Source of the DNA: Ornithodoros turicata
Lineage: Eukaryota > Arthropoda > Arachnida > Ixodida > Argasidae
Length of the DNA: 64,000 nucleotides
Direction of reading: 5' to 3'
Assembly: GCF_037126465.1 (NCBI RefSeq)
Contig: NW_026999482.1
Coordinates: forward strand, 1 to 64,000
The notes beneath the pieces were generated by a model that had not been told where the DNA came from, did not search any database, and saw only the letters and a program-made list of their open reading frames with translations. Shown here piece after piece: positions 1 to 13,087 of the stretch (its first letter is position 1; each line of letters opens with the position of its first letter). Made by a program: the position numbers and the translations under genes.

Positions 1-916
1 AAGTATAGACCGGAGGTAGTCAACCGGAAGCGGAGAATCGGAAGTCGAGTTGGACCGGAAGTATAGAGAACAAGTGGACAAGCGGAAGTTGGGTATAGAC
101 CTGAAGCGAATACCATGGAAGCAAAGCATGGACCAGAAAAGGCGCTTAATGCTAATGCATTTCTCTCGCATTTACCGCGAAATCACCACTGATTTTTTTT
201 TTCTTCTCAACATCCCATCAGCACCCGATCCACCACACCTGGCGAGAGGAGACACGGGTGTGAGTAGTCGTCTAGGCTCTCCCTTATGACTTATTCGCCT
301 AAAATGTTTGTTGTACCAGCTGACCCCGTTCTTATTACGCGACGAAACAACGATGCACTCATTCAATTTATATCAATCAATTTATATTCTTTATGATTTA
401 TATCTGTGGGGCAAGTATCCTCTGTCGTGTCCTGCAGAACGAATGAGGCTTTGTCTTACCGTATTATCCCTAACACAATACTAACTTTTAAAGAATAGGC
501 ATTTGGTGCATTGCTTTCGTATCAAAATTAATGACAAACGTTGCATATGTTGATGGTTTTTACTGCGCATTTCGAAGATTTTCAGGGCATATTTCGGCAC
601 TTTTAGTGTATATTTATCCGCGTCCCTAGCAATGACACAAGGATGGAGAACTGCGTCACGAATATTTCGTAGCAAAAAGGGCTAAAAGCTGTAGTTGGTG
701 GACCAGCAACTCATTCCTTGTTGTTTTTCCCTGTAAAGATCCCGTTGATACTGCTCGTCTTGGACGCCTCAGCACCCAAACCTTATGGGCGTGCAAGAAA
801 CACGTGATGGACTTAAATATACGACCAAAGCTGATTCGGGTATGTACGTGTGACTAACATGTCCTTTAGAGTTCATTATGTCCCACATGGAGGGATGCAG
901 AAAACATGTCCAAGGC
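1..916. other. Left flank of satellite, no gene seen
   Basis: No convincing gene. The first 110 bases carry short, imperfect purine-rich repeats built on ggaagt and agtatagac, which could be the end of another degenerate tandem array outside the window. The rest reads as AT-rich non-coding sequence with only short random frames. No similarity to the satellite is seen before about position 917. Confidence 0.4.
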
Positions 917-3900
917 GTCTTCTGACGTGTGCGCCGGCAACCCTGGTCCACACCACGGCACTGAACGCATCGAAAGCCGCGAACGATGGGAATGCCGGAC
1001 AAGTTGTCACGTCCACACAGCAATCCACGAGAGCCGGAAAAGACGCGTAGGCGTCGAAGAACGCGGTGCGAAAGTATAGATTGCTTCGTCTTTAGACGTG
1101 GGCGCCGGCAACCCTGGTCCACACTACGGCACTGAACGCAGCGAAAGCCGCGAACGATGGGAATGCCGGACAAGTTGTCACGTCCACACAGCAATCCACG
1201 AGAGCCGGAAAAGACGCGTAGGCGTCGAAGAACGCGGTGCGAAAGTATAGATTGCTTCGTTTTTGACGTGTGCGCCGGCAACCCTGGTCCACACTACGGC
1301 ACTGAACGCAACGCAAGCCGCGAACGATGGGAATGCCGGACAAGTTGTCACGTCCACACAGCAATCCACGAGAGCCGGAAAACACGCGTAGGCGTCGAAG
1401 AACGCGGTGCGAAAGTATAGATTGCTTCGTCTTTAGGCGTGGGCGCCGGCAACCCTGGTCCACACTACGGCACTGAACGCAGCGAAAGCCGCGAACGATG
1501 GGAATGCCGGACAAGTTGTCACGTCCACACAGCAATCCACGAGAGCCGGAAAAGACGCGTAGGCGTCGAAGAACGCGGTGCGAAAGTATAGATTGCTTCG
1601 TTTTTGACGTGTGCGCCGGCAACCCTGGTCCACACTACGGCACTGAACGCAGCGCAAGCCGCGAACGACGGGAATGCCGGACAAGTTGTCACGTCCACAC
1701 AGCAATCCTCGAGAGCCGGGAAAGATGCGTAGGCGTCGAACAACGCGGCGCGAGAGTATAGATTGCTTCGTCTTTTGACGTGGGCGCCGGCAACCCTGGT
1801 CCACACTACGGCACTGAACGCAGCGAAAGCCGCGAACGACGGGAATGCCGGACAAGTTGTCACGTCCACACAGCAATCCTCGAGAGCCGGGAAAGATGCG
1901 TAGGCGTCGAACAACGCGGCGCGAGAGTATAGATTGCTTCGTCTTTTGACGTGGGCGCCGGCAACCCTGGTCCACACTACGGCACTGAACGCAGCGCAAG
2001 CCGCGAACGACGGGAATGCCGGACAAGTTGTCACGTCCACACAGCAATCCTCGAGAGCCGGGAAAGATGCGTAGGCGTCGAACAACGCGGCGCGAGAGTA
2101 TAGATTGCTTCGTCTTTTGACGTGGGCGCCGGCAACCCTGGTCCACACTACGGCACTGAACGCAGCGCAAGCCGCGAACGACGGGAATGCCGGACAAGTT
2201 GTCACGTCCACACAGCAATCCTCGAGAGCCGGGAAACATGCGTAGGCGTCGAACAACGCGGCGCGAGAGTATAGATTGCTTCGTCTTTTGACGTGGGCGC
2301 CGGCAACCCTGGTCCACACTACGGCACTGAACGCAGCGCAAGCCGCGAACGACGGGAATGCCGGACAAGTTGTCACGTCCACACAGCAATCCTCGAGAGC
2401 CGGGAAAGACGCGTAGGCGTCGAACAACGCGGCGCGAGAGTATAGATTGCTTCGTCTTTTGACGTGGGCGCCGGCAACCCTGGTCCACACTACGGCACTG
2501 AACGCAGCGCAAGCCGCGAACGACGGGAATGCCGGACAAGTTGTCACGTCCACACAGCAATCCTCGAGAGCCGGGAAAGACGCGTAGGCGTCGAACAACG
2601 CGGCGCGAGAGTATAGATTGCTTCGTCTTTTGACGTGGGCGCCGGCAACCCTGGTCCACACTACGGCACTGAACGCAGCGCAAGCCGCGAACGACGGGAA
2701 TGCCGGACAAGTTGTCACGTCCACACAGCAATCCTCGAGAGCCGGGAAAGATGCGTAAGTCGAACAACGCGGCGCGAGAGTATAGATTGCTTCGTCTTTT
2801 GACGTGGGCGCCGGCAACCCTGGTCCACACTACGGCACTGAACGCAGCGCAAGCCGCGAACGACGGGAATGCCGGACAAGTTGTCACGTCCACACAGCAA
2901 TCCTCGAGAGCCGGGAAAGATGCGTAGGCGTCGAACAACGCGGCGCGAGAGTATAGATTGCTTCGTCTTTTGACGTGGGCGCCGGCAACCCTGGTCCACA
3001 CTACGGCACTGAACGCAGCGAAAGCAGCGAACGACGGGAATGACGGACAAGTTGTCACGTCCACACAGCAATCCTCGAGAGCCGGGAAAGATGCGTAGGC
3101 GTCGAACAACGCGGCGCGAGAGTATAGATTGCTTCGTCTTTTGACGTGGGCGCCGGCAACCCTGGTCCACACTACGGCACTGAACGCAGCGCAAGCCGCG
3201 AACGACGGGAATGCCGGACAAGTTGTCACGTCCACACAGCAATCCTCGAGAGCCGGGAAAGATGCGTAGGCGTCGAACAACGCGGCGCGAGAGTATAGAT
3301 TGCTTCGTCTTTTGACGTGGGCGCCGGCAACCCTGGTCCACACTACGGCACTGAACGCAGCGAAAGCAGCGAACGACGGGAATGACGGACAAGTTGTCAC
3401 GTCCACACAGCAATCCTCGAGAGCCGGGAAAGATGCGTAGGCGTCGAACAACGCGGCGCGAGAGTATAGATTGCTTCGTCTTTTGACGTGGGCGCCGGCA
3501 ACCCTGGTCCACACTACGGCACTGAACGCAGCGCAAGCCGCGAACGACGGGAATGCCGGACAAGTTGTCACGTCCACACAGCAATCCTCGAGAGCCGGGA
3601 AAGATGCGTAAGTCGAACAACGCGGCGCGAGAGTATAGATTGCTTCGTCTTTTGACGTGGGCGCCGGCAACCCTGGTCCACACTACGGCACTGAACGCAG
3701 CGCAAGCCGCGAACGACGGGAATGCCGGACAAGTTGTCACGTCCACACAGCAATCCTCGAGAGCCGGGAAAGATGCGTAGGCGTCGAACAACGCGGCGCG
3801 AGAGTATAGATTGCTTCGTCTTTTGACGTGGGCGCCGGCAACCCTGGTCCACACTACGGCACTGAACGCAGCGCAAGCCGCGAACGACGGGAATGCCGGA

Positions 3901-6900
3901 CAAGTTGTCACGTCCACACAGCAATCCTCGAGAGCCGGGAAAGATGCGTAGGCGTCGAACAACGCGGCGCGAGATTATAGATTGCTTCGTCTTTTGACGT
4001 GGGCGCCGGCAACCCTGGTCCACACTACGGCACTGAACGCAGCGCAAGCCGCGAACGACGGGAATGCCGGACAAGTTGTCACGTCCACACAGCAATCCTC
4101 GAGAGCCGGGAAAGATGCGTAGGCGTCGAACAACGCGGCGCGAGAGTATAGATTGCTTCGTCTTTTGACGTGGGCGCCGGCAACCCTGGTCCACACTACG
4201 GCACTGAACGCAGCGAAAGCAGCGAACGACGGGAATGCCGGACAAGTTGTCACGTCCACACAGCAATCCTCGAGAGCCGGGAAAGATGCGTAGGCGTCGA
4301 ACAACGCGGCGCGAGAGTATAGATTGCTTCGTCTTTTGACGTGGGCGCCGGCAACCCTGGTCCACACTACGGCACTGAACGCAGCGCAAGCCGCGAACGA
4401 CGGGAATGCCGGACAAGTTGTCACGTCCACACAGCAATCCTCGAGAGCCGGGAAAGATGCGTAAGTCGAACAACGCGGCGCGAGAGTATAGATTGCTTCG
4501 TCTTTTGACGTGGGCGCCGGCAACCCTGGTCCACACTAAGGCACTGAACGCAGCGCAAGCCGCGAACGACGGGAATGCCGGACAAGTTGTCACGTCCACA
4601 CAGCAATCCTCGAGAGCCGGGAAAGACGCGTAGGCGTCGAACAACGCGGCGCGAGAGTATAGATTGCTTCGTCTTTTGACGTGGGCGCCGGCAACCCTGG
4701 TCCACACTACGGCACTGAACGCAGCGAAAGCAGCGAACGACGGGAATGACGGACAAGTTGTCACGTCCACACAGCAATCCTCGAGAGCCGGGAAAGATGC
4801 GTAAGTCGAACAACGCGGCGCGAGAGTATAGATTGCTTCGTCTTTTGACGTGGGCGCCGGCAACCCTGGTCCACACTACGGCACTGAACGCAGCGCAAGC
4901 CGCGAACGACGGGAATGCCGGACAAGTTGTCACGTCCACACAGCAATCCTCGAGAGCCGGGAAAGATGCGTAGGCGTCGAACAACGCGGCGCGAGAGTAT
5001 AGATTGCTTCGTCTTTTCACGTGGGCGCCGGCAACCCTGGTCCACACTACGGCACTGAACGCAGCGAAAGCAGCGAACGACGGGAATGACGGACAAGTTG
5101 TCACGTCCACACAGCAATCCTCGAGAGCCGGGAAAGACGCGTAGGCGTCGAACAACGCGGCGCGAGAGTATAGATTGCTTCGTCTTTTGACGTGGGCGCC
5201 GGCAACCCTGGTCCACACTACGGCACTGAACGCAGCGCAAGCCGCGAACGACGGGAATGCCGGACAAGTTGTCACGTCCACACAGCAATCCTCGAGAACC
5301 GGGAAAGATGCGTAGGCGTCGAACAACGCGGCGCGAGAGTATAGATTGCTTCGTCTTTTGACGTGGGCGCCGGCAACCCTGGTCCACACTACGGCACTGA
5401 ACGCAGCGAAAGCAGCGAACGACGGGAATGACGGACAAGTTGTCACGTCCACACAGCAATCCTCGAGAGCCGGGAAAGACGCGTAGGCGTCGAACAACGC
5501 GGCGCGAGAGTATAGATTGCTTCGTCTTTTGACGTGGGCGCCGGCAACCCTGGTCCACACTACGGCACTGAACGCAGCGAAAGCAGCGAACGACGGGAAT
5601 GACGGACAAGTTGTCACGTCCACACAGCAATCCTCGAGAGCCGGGAAAGACGCGTAGGCGTCGAACAACGCGGCGCGAGAGTATAGATTGCTTCGTCTTT
5701 TGACGTGGGCGCCGGCAACCCTGGTCCACACTACGGCACTGAACGCAGCGCAAGCCGCGAACGACGGGAATGACGGACAAGTTGTCACGTCCACACAGCA
5801 ATCCTCGAGAGCCGGGAAAGATGCGTAGGCGTCGAACAACGCGGCGCGAGAGTATAGATTGCTTCGTCTTTTGACGTGGGCGCCGGCAACCCTGGTCCAC
5901 ACTACGGCACTGAACGTAGCGCAAGCCGCGAACGACGGGAATGCCGGACAAGTTGTCACGTCCACACAGCAATCCTCGAGAGCCGGGAAAGATGCGTAAG
6001 TCGAACAACGCGGCGCGAGAGTATAGATTGCTTCGTCTTTTGACGTGGGCGCCGGCAACCCTGGTCCACACTACGGCACTGAACGCAGCGCAAGCCGCGA
6101 ACGACGGGAATGCCGGACAAGTTGTCACGTCCACACAGCAATCCTCGAGAGCCGGGAAAGATGCGTAGGCGTCGAACAACGCGGCGCGAGAGTATAGATT
6201 GCTTCGTCTTTTGACGTGGGCGCCGGCAACCCTGGTCCACACTACGGCACTGAACGCAGCGCAAGCCGCGAACGACGGGAATGCCGGACAAGTTGTCACG
6301 TCCACACAGCAATCCTCGAGAGCCGGGAAAGATGCGTAGGCGTCGAACAACGCGGCGCGAGAGTATAGATTGCTTCGTCTTTTGACGTGGGCGCCGGCAA
6401 CCCTGGTCCACACTACGGCACTGAACGTAGCGCAAGCCGCGAACGACGGGAATGCCGGACAAGTTGTCACGTCCACACAGCAATCCTCGAGAGCCGGGAA
6501 AGATGCGTAAGTCGAACAACGCGGCGCGAGAGTATAGATTGCTTCGTCTTTTGACGTGGGCGCCGGCAACCCTGGTCCACACTACGGCACTGAACGCAGC
6601 GCAAGCCGCGAACGACGGGAATGCCGGACAAGTTGTCACGTCCACACAGCAATCCTCGAGAGCCGGGAAAGATGCGTAGGCGTCGAACAACGCGGCGCGA
6701 GAGTATAGATTGCTTCGTCTTTTGACGTGGGCGCCGGCAACCCTGGTCCACACTACGGCACTGAACGCAGCGAAAGCAGCGAACGACGGGAATGACGGAC
6801 AAGTTGTCACGTCCGCACAGCAATCCTCGAGAGCCGGGAAAGACGCGTAGGCGTCGAACAACGCGGCGCGAGAGTATAGATTGCTTCGTCTTTTGACGTG

Positions 6901-9466
6901 GGCGCCGGCAACCCTGGTCCACACTACGGCACTGAACGCAGCGCAAGCCGCGAACGACGGGAATGCCGGACAAGTTGTCACGTCCACACAGCAATCCTCG
7001 AGAGCCGGGAAAGATGCGTAGGCGTCGAACAACGCGGCGCGAGAGTATAGATTGCTTCGTCTTTTGACGTGGGCGCCGGCAACCCTGGTCCACACTACGG
7101 CACTGAACGTAGCGCAAGCCGCGAACGACGGGAATGCCGGACAAGTTGTCACGTCCACACAGCAATCCTCGAGAGCCGGGAAAGATGCGTAAGTCGAACA
7201 ACGCGGCGCGAGAGTATAGATTGCTTCGTCTTTTGACGTGGGCGCCGGCAACCCTGGTCCACACTACGGCACTGAACGCAGCGCAAGCCGCGAACGACGG
7301 GAATGCCGGACAAGTTGTCACGTCCACACAGCAATCCTCGAGAGCCGGGAAAGATGCGTAGGCGTCGAACAACGCGGCGCGAGAGTATAGATTGCTTCGT
7401 CTTTTGACGTGGGCGCCGGCAACCCTGGTCCACACTACGGCACTGAACGCAGCGCAAGCCGCGAACGACAGGAATGCCGGACAAGTTGTCCGTCCACACA
7501 GCAATCCTCGAGAGCCGGGAAACATGCGTAGGCGTCGAACAACGCGGCGCGAGAGTATAGATTGCTTCGTCTTTTGACGTGGGCGCCGGCAACCCTGGTC
7601 CACACTACGGCACTGAACGCAGCGCAAGCCGCGAACGACGGGAATGCCGGACAAGTTGTCACGTCCACACAGCAATCCTCGAGAGCCGGGAAAGATGCGT
7701 AGGCGTCGAACAACGCGGCGCGAGAGTATAGATTGCTTCGTCTTTTGACGTGGGCGCCGGCAACCCTGGTCCACACTACGGCACTGAACGCAGCGCAAGC
7801 CGCGAACGACGGGAATGCCGGACAAGTTGTCACGTCCACACAGCAACCCACGAGAGCCGGGAAAGACGCGTAGGCGTCGAATAACGCGGCGCGAGAGTAT
7901 AAATTGCTTCGTCTTTTGACGTGGGCGCCGGCAACCCTGGTCCACACTACGGCACTGAACGCAGCGCAAGCCGCGAACGACGGGAATGCCGGACAAGTTG
8001 TCACATCCACACAGCAATCCTCGAGAGCCGGGAAAGACGCGTAGGCGTCGAACAACGCGGCGCGAGAGTATAAATTGCTTCGTCTTTTGACGTGGGCGCC
8101 GGCAACCCTGGTCCACACTACGGCACTGAACGCAGCGCAAGCCGCGAACGACGGGAATGCCGGACAAGTTGTCACGTCCACACAGCAATCCTCGAGAGCC
8201 GGGAAAGATGCGTAGGCGTCGAACAACGCGGCGCGAGAGTATAGATTGCTTCGTCTTTTGACGTGGGCGCCGGCAACCCTGGTCCACACTACGGCACTGA
8301 ACGCAGCGCAAGCCGCGAACGACGGGAATGCCGGACAAGTTGTCACGTCCACACAGCAACCCACGAGAGCCGGGAAAGACGCGTAGGCGTCGAATAACGC
8401 GGCGCGAGAGTATAAATTGCTTCGTCTTTTGACGTGGGCGCCGGCAACCCTGGTCCACACTACGGCACTGAACGCAGCGCAAGCCGCGAACGACGGGAAT
8501 GCCGGACAAGTTGTCACGTCCACACAGCAATCCTCGAGAGCCGGGAAAGACGCGTAGGCGTCGAACAACGCGGCGCGAGAGTATAAATTGCTTCGTCTTT
8601 TGACGTGGGCGCCGGCAACCCTGGTCCACACTACGGCACTGAACGCAGCGCAAGCCGCGAACGACGGGAATGCCGGACAAGTTGTCACGTCCACACAGCA
8701 ACCCACGAGAGCCGGGAAAGACGCGTAGGCGTCGAATAACGCGGCGCGAGAGTATAAATTGCTTCGTATTTTACGTGGGCGCCGGCAACCCTGGTCCACA
8801 CTACTGTACTGAACGCAGCGCAAGCCGCGAACGACGGGAATGCCGGACAAGTTGTCACGTCCACACAGCAACCCACGAGAGCCGGGAAAGACGCGTAGGC
8901 GTCGAATAACGCGGCGCGAGAGTATAAATTGCTTCGTATTTTACGTGGGCGCCGGCAACCCTGGTCCACACTACAGCACTGAACGCAGCGCAAGCCGCGA
9001 ACGACGGGAATGCCGGACAAGTTGTCACGTCCACACAGCAACCCACGAGAGCCGGGAAAGACGCGTAGGCGTCGAATAACGCGGCGCGAGAGTATAAATT
9101 GCTTCGTATTTTACGTGGGCGCCGGCAACCCTGGTCCACACTACGGTACTGAACGCAGCGCAAGCCGCGAACGACGGGAATGCCGGACAAGTTGTCACGT
9201 CCACACAGCAACCCACGAGAGCCGGGAAAGACGCGTAGGCGTCGAATAACGCGGCGCGAGAGTATAAATTGCTTCGTATTTTACGTGGGCGCCGGCAACC
9301 CTGGTCCACACTACGGTACTGAACGCAGCGCAAGCCGCGAACGACGGGAATGCCGGACAAGTGGTCACGTCCACACAGCAATCCACGAGAGCCGGGAAAG
9401 ACGCGTAGGCGTCGAACAACGCGGCGCGAGAGTATAGATTCCTTCGTCTTTTGACGTGGGCGCCGG
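917..9466. repeat. Satellite array, about 50 monomers of 168-171 bp
   Basis: The anchor gcgccggcaaccctgg recurs every 170-171 bp from about 931 to 9460, which gives about 50 head-to-tail monomers. The core is very uniform. The first four or five monomers differ (gaagaacgcggtgcgaaag instead of gaacaacgcggcgcgagag), and the last five or six form a separate homogeneous type (gaataacgcgg, ataaattgcttcgtatttta). A 3-bp-shorter variant reading gatgcgtaagtcg recurs near 2750, 3603, 4457, 4798, 5994, 6505 and 7187, at spacings that are whole multiples of the monomer. Because 168 and 171 are multiples of three, long frames stay open on the minus strand; they are not taken as genes. Centromeric, subtelomeric or interstitial position cannot be told. 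Confidence 0.97.
7660..8760. repeat. Three-monomer higher-order repeat inside the satellite
   Basis: Within the array three monomer types alternate. One has caatcctcgagag with gatgcg and tagatt; one has caacccacgagag, gaataacg and taaatt; one has caatcctcgagag with gacgcg and taaatt. The series repeats with a period of about 511 bp (7840, 8350 and 8700 start the acccacg type). This is the pattern expected when unequal crossover duplicates blocks of several monomers. It lies next to the array's distal edge, where the acccacg type then takes over as a run of single monomers. Confidence 0.75.
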
Positions 9467-10631
9467 TAAAGTCTCGCGTCAGGACCAATTAGCGCGCTCC
9501 GCGAGCGAGGATTCTGGGAAGGAAACGCCGCGAAGCAGACAACAAACATGGCGTACGTGTAACCTTGTCTACGAAATTATAATGAAGGCAGTAAGGCAGC
9601 GCGAAATGTTGTACGACAGCTGACGCGAGAGAAGCAGAAACGTGAATAATGAACAATGAAACAGAACAGTTTTCGAAGCGGAGGACGGTAGTGCCGGTAC
9701 TCCCGTCGTTCGGAGCACAGTGTGGACGAGAGGTTCGCGAAAGCCGTAAAAGCAGTGAACGAGGTTCCAGGCGTTCGCGGCTTTCGATGATGTAGTGTGG
9801 ACCTAGCATAAGACCGCGTACCCACATGCGGAGAATCTGCGCGGAAACACGAACGCTGTGCGAGAAAAGCCACCTCCGTTTTGCGCCTTTTTGGGGATCC
9901 CGCTGTGCACGATTTTTAGCGGCATCCGCACATGCTCGACCAATCAGAAAATAAACGGAAGTTGCGTGCGTTCTTGTTTTCTTCCGGCCTCCCGCACGGA
10001 GAGCATTGACGGCTTCGTTGACTGCTGGAAGGTGTATCGCAGTGATGCTCGCGTTTTTTTCAGCCGGCGAATTTATGACAGAAATAAAATGCGATTGCTG
10101 CCTACACAAACATTGTTCACAAGAAAATAATGCGCTATCGATATAGCGAGTGAACACAAAGGCTGCGTTTCTTGCGTCTGCCATGTTGATTTCGCAAATG
10201 CTCAGATGTAACAAAGGAAACATTCACTACAGTCAGTAGCTCGACCTCGCTGAAATCTGACCTCGCTGAAATGAAAGAAAAGTATTCTAGAAACGTCTGT
10301 AGGTTACTGATGCAAATAGCCTTGCCACTGAAAGTAGAAAAAAAAAAGATATTGCGTCACACAACTAACGTAGCAGGAGTTTCATGATAAGACTTGTCAA
10401 CTAACGTCGATACCCAGTAAAAAAAAACTAAACTCTTACCACTTTGAACTTTGTTACTGAACTCAAGACTTTTCATTCTCGCTTTCTTAGGAATGTTGCT
10501 AAATAAGGCTTCATTTTCATTATTTTCTCCCTTTTTGTTGTAATACCTATTTGATGGGTTCATTTTCAAGCTCCATTCAACAGTGCATTGTTCACTTTTG
10601 CTGTTATGTCGATGCTATCATGTCTAAGCAC
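9467..10631. other. Right flank of satellite, with diverged inverted fragments of the monomer
   Basis: The array ends in mid-monomer at about 9466. Within the next 350 bases, around 9715-9815, a diverged inverted stretch resembles part of the monomer (ggtccacactac followed by aaagccgcgaacg when read on the minus strand), and a second shorter one lies beside it. The rest shows no gene. A minus-strand frame of 244 codons covers 9489-10223, but it has no recognisable domain and is probably chance. Confidence 0.45.
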
Positions 10632-11440
10632 TTAAGGCTCATTCACACATGTGTTTCAAAAAAGCTTTGACGCCTCGGTGTTCAGATGGATGTCTTAACG
10701 TACGTGCGTGTTTCAGGATTTTTTAAACGTGGAATGGCTTTCAACTAAGACAGTCTCTCATTCTGGTGCTTATCAAAATATTTATTAATACCACCGATTG
10801 GCTGGTTCCGCCGTTGGGACTCGCTTTTGCCTGAAATCCCCTGACTAAAGAGTTAATGAATCAGTTTTAGCTAAATAGTCTCCTTGTAGTTGCATACTTG
10901 CTTCGAGAGGATGTCCGCCTTGACCTGTATAACACAACTGCAAAAACGACATCTATACTGCTCTCACAGACTTATTTTTAAAAAAATCTGTCCTGATTAA
11001 AAACAAACTGTATAATACAGACGCAGAACAGGAACCGCAGAAGTATGAAGAAGTAAGAAATGTTTACCTGCTGGCGACCACCGCACATGGTCACACACAA
11101 GATCACATTTATTTTCCCCGATTTTGTGGTTCGCTGAAAATTCCCAGCTCGTCGTTGAGCACTTTACGTGACTATGAATTCACCTAAACCTACACGGTCG
11201 TACCAAACACGCGCACAAAACGACAAAAGAAACCTGCGCGGTATTGCTGTTGCACTAGGTTGCCCGCCGGCGCAAAAAGGAAGCCACTTTTGCCCCTCCG
11301 CGAGTGCTTCTGTTGGCTGAATGGAAAGCGTTCGCGGATCTGCTCTCGAGAGCTGCGGCTCAAATCGGCTCTCAAAAAGCGCGTCGCGTCTGGGAAGACG
11401 TGGCGCCGTCTCAAGAAACTCGTGTGTGAATGAGCCTTAA
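10632..11440. mobile_element. Non-autonomous DNA transposon with TTAA target duplication (piggyBac-like)
   Basis: The terminal inverted repeat ggctcattcacac starts at 10636 and its complement ends at 11436. Both are directly flanked by TTAA (10632-10635 and 11437-11440). TTAA duplication is the hallmark of piggyBac-type elements. The element is about 800 bp and encodes no transposase that I can see. Its interior, about 10720-11030, is homologous to the arms of the foldback element at 21.3-22.1 kb, so it is either composite or nested. Confidence 0.8.
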
Positions 11441-12783
11441 GCTATATCGGGATTGAGATTGTTTTCAGTTTTTGTGTTCACTATTTCATTCGTTGTCATT
11501 ACTGCCATTAGGAAGCGAAGAGAATGTGTGCGGTATTGCGCCTGTGCTACGCCTTTGCTGACGCGCTACGTGAGGTAAGAATTGACGGCGTGACACATCG
11601 GCAGGACATCGAAATGTGTTGCGACAAACATAATGTCCAGTAAGGTTTAGGAACGTCCAACAACGACGTTGTAGCGCAACGCATTTCTCATTTGTTCGTT
11701 CGGTGTTGGAAAGGTGTCAGATGATCACGAAGACTTAGAAATTCCATGTCGGTTCCAGGCTATGCATATGGTACCTTTCGCTTGATACATTTTTCCGTCT
11801 TCGCAGCCGGCATGGAATTTCTTGTCTGTGCGGAGTGTTGCGGCATCACAGCCGCACAACTCGTTGCAACAATGAAAGATGAAAGTCACTGAAACTTGAG
11901 GGCTTGTATGTGATTGTCCCTTCTATGTTGTTCCAGCCTTAGAACATCAGTTCCCTCATGTTCGTTGCAACAACTCGGAGTGTTTCCGAGGTAACGCTCA
12001 ACGGTACTTTTGCCGTGTTTCCCCGAGCATCTTACCTCTGAATTCCTCAAAGGAGTTTAGAGCGGTGAATGCACGAGATGCCGAGTGTCGTAAGGCGTCG
12101 ATCCAAACGTGTCACGGATAGAGTCAAGAGTGACGCCGATCTCGCAATGACTAAGCTTCGAAAACACTAGTACATTGTGACGTTCAATGCACAGCTGCCG
12201 TCACTGCAGTCCTCTTGGGATCAGTTTGTGTCTGCAGTACGTAACAGCCGGCCATTTGGAGGACGCTATAATGATACATAGCTACAGTGATGAAGAGGAA
12301 TTCGACGATGATGATAAAATAGCAGGCACAGAGGAAACAAGACCATGAAGCAACAGGCATTTTCGACAAACGTGCATGGACTCTCAGATTGCAACTCTGC
12401 TTCTTCTTTCTTTCTTTTATATCTCGGCTAAACTTGAAACACACGGGACCACTCGTTTGGCCGCAACGAACGGAACCTAAGGATAATGGAACCTCGCTGT
12501 CCTTCGTTCTAAAATAAAATCTTGGGGTGTGCGCTGGTCAGAACGGGACAGTTAGAGGAGGAAGAGGAGGACGAGATATAGAAGAAGAAGGGTTCTTTCG
12601 GGAACACTACAAATGTTCCGAGTTGGGAAGTATGCGAGCGCGTTGGGAAGTATGGCAATATTTTGGACAAAAGAGTACCAGTAACTTTCTATGTATACGT
12701 CCCAACAACCGTGTACAGAACACGCCAGCGACGTAGTTTTCCTTCGGCTCGACACCCTAGCGCCAGGTGGAAGCGGGTTCGTT
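11441..12783. other. Intergenic, with one half-copy of a palindromic repeat
   Basis: No gene recognised. About 11895-11980 (ttctatgttgttccagcct, agaacat) matches one arm of the palindromic element at 51.04-51.21 kb, so this is a single-arm copy. About 11870-11890 (gaaagatgaaagtcactga) matches the 3' end of the tRNA-SINE seen at 58.0 kb. The remainder is unassigned. Confidence 0.5.
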
Positions 12784-13087
12784 TAGAGTCACTAAATATG
12801 GAGGATAGTATAGCGACACTGAGCCACGCCGGCGAGCGAGCCCGCCATATTGAGTGAGGCGTGGCTGCGTCGCCTAGCAATGGGACGCCAGTCTCCCACT
12901 TCTCCGGTGGAGAACAACGCGCAGTATAACGTAGGGAACTGCTTTTGCATGGAGGTGACTCAACATGGACAGAGAGCTTTTGGACGGAGAGACCACCTGA
13001 CACTATGGCACAATCGCGGCCTCCCAACGGTGGCTCCGGCGCGCGGTAAAGGAATACAACACTCTGTCCCCCTATCAAGTCACTCTA
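12784..13087. mobile_element. hAT-like MITE, copy 1, with 8-bp target duplication
   Basis: The 304-bp element begins tagagtcactaaat and ends in cactcta, an imperfect inverted repeat. It is flanked on both sides by the exact 8-mer GGTTCGTT (12776-12783 and 13088-13095). It is homologous over its whole length to 56183-56466. An 8-bp duplication fits hAT (or P) superfamily transposition. There is no coding capacity. Confidence 0.85.

Noticed and set aside
1433..8871. Long minus-strand open frames (up to 745 codons) in the satellite, as candidate repeat proteins
   Set aside because: They follow from monomers that are multiples of three and poor in stops; two frames are open at once, frames jump at 170-bp monomers, and no start context or domain supports coding.
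917..9466. CENP-B box in the satellite monomer
   Set aside because: The ttcgtcttttgacgtggg stretch resembles the start of the box but does not satisfy the required spaced A and CGGG positions.
917..9466. CRISPR array
   Set aside because: The repeats abut with no unique spacers, the unit is 170 bp, and the context is eukaryotic.
9489..10223. 244-codon minus-strand frame beside the satellite
   Set aside because: No domain, biased composition, and overlap with diverged satellite-like fragments; chance frame is more likely.
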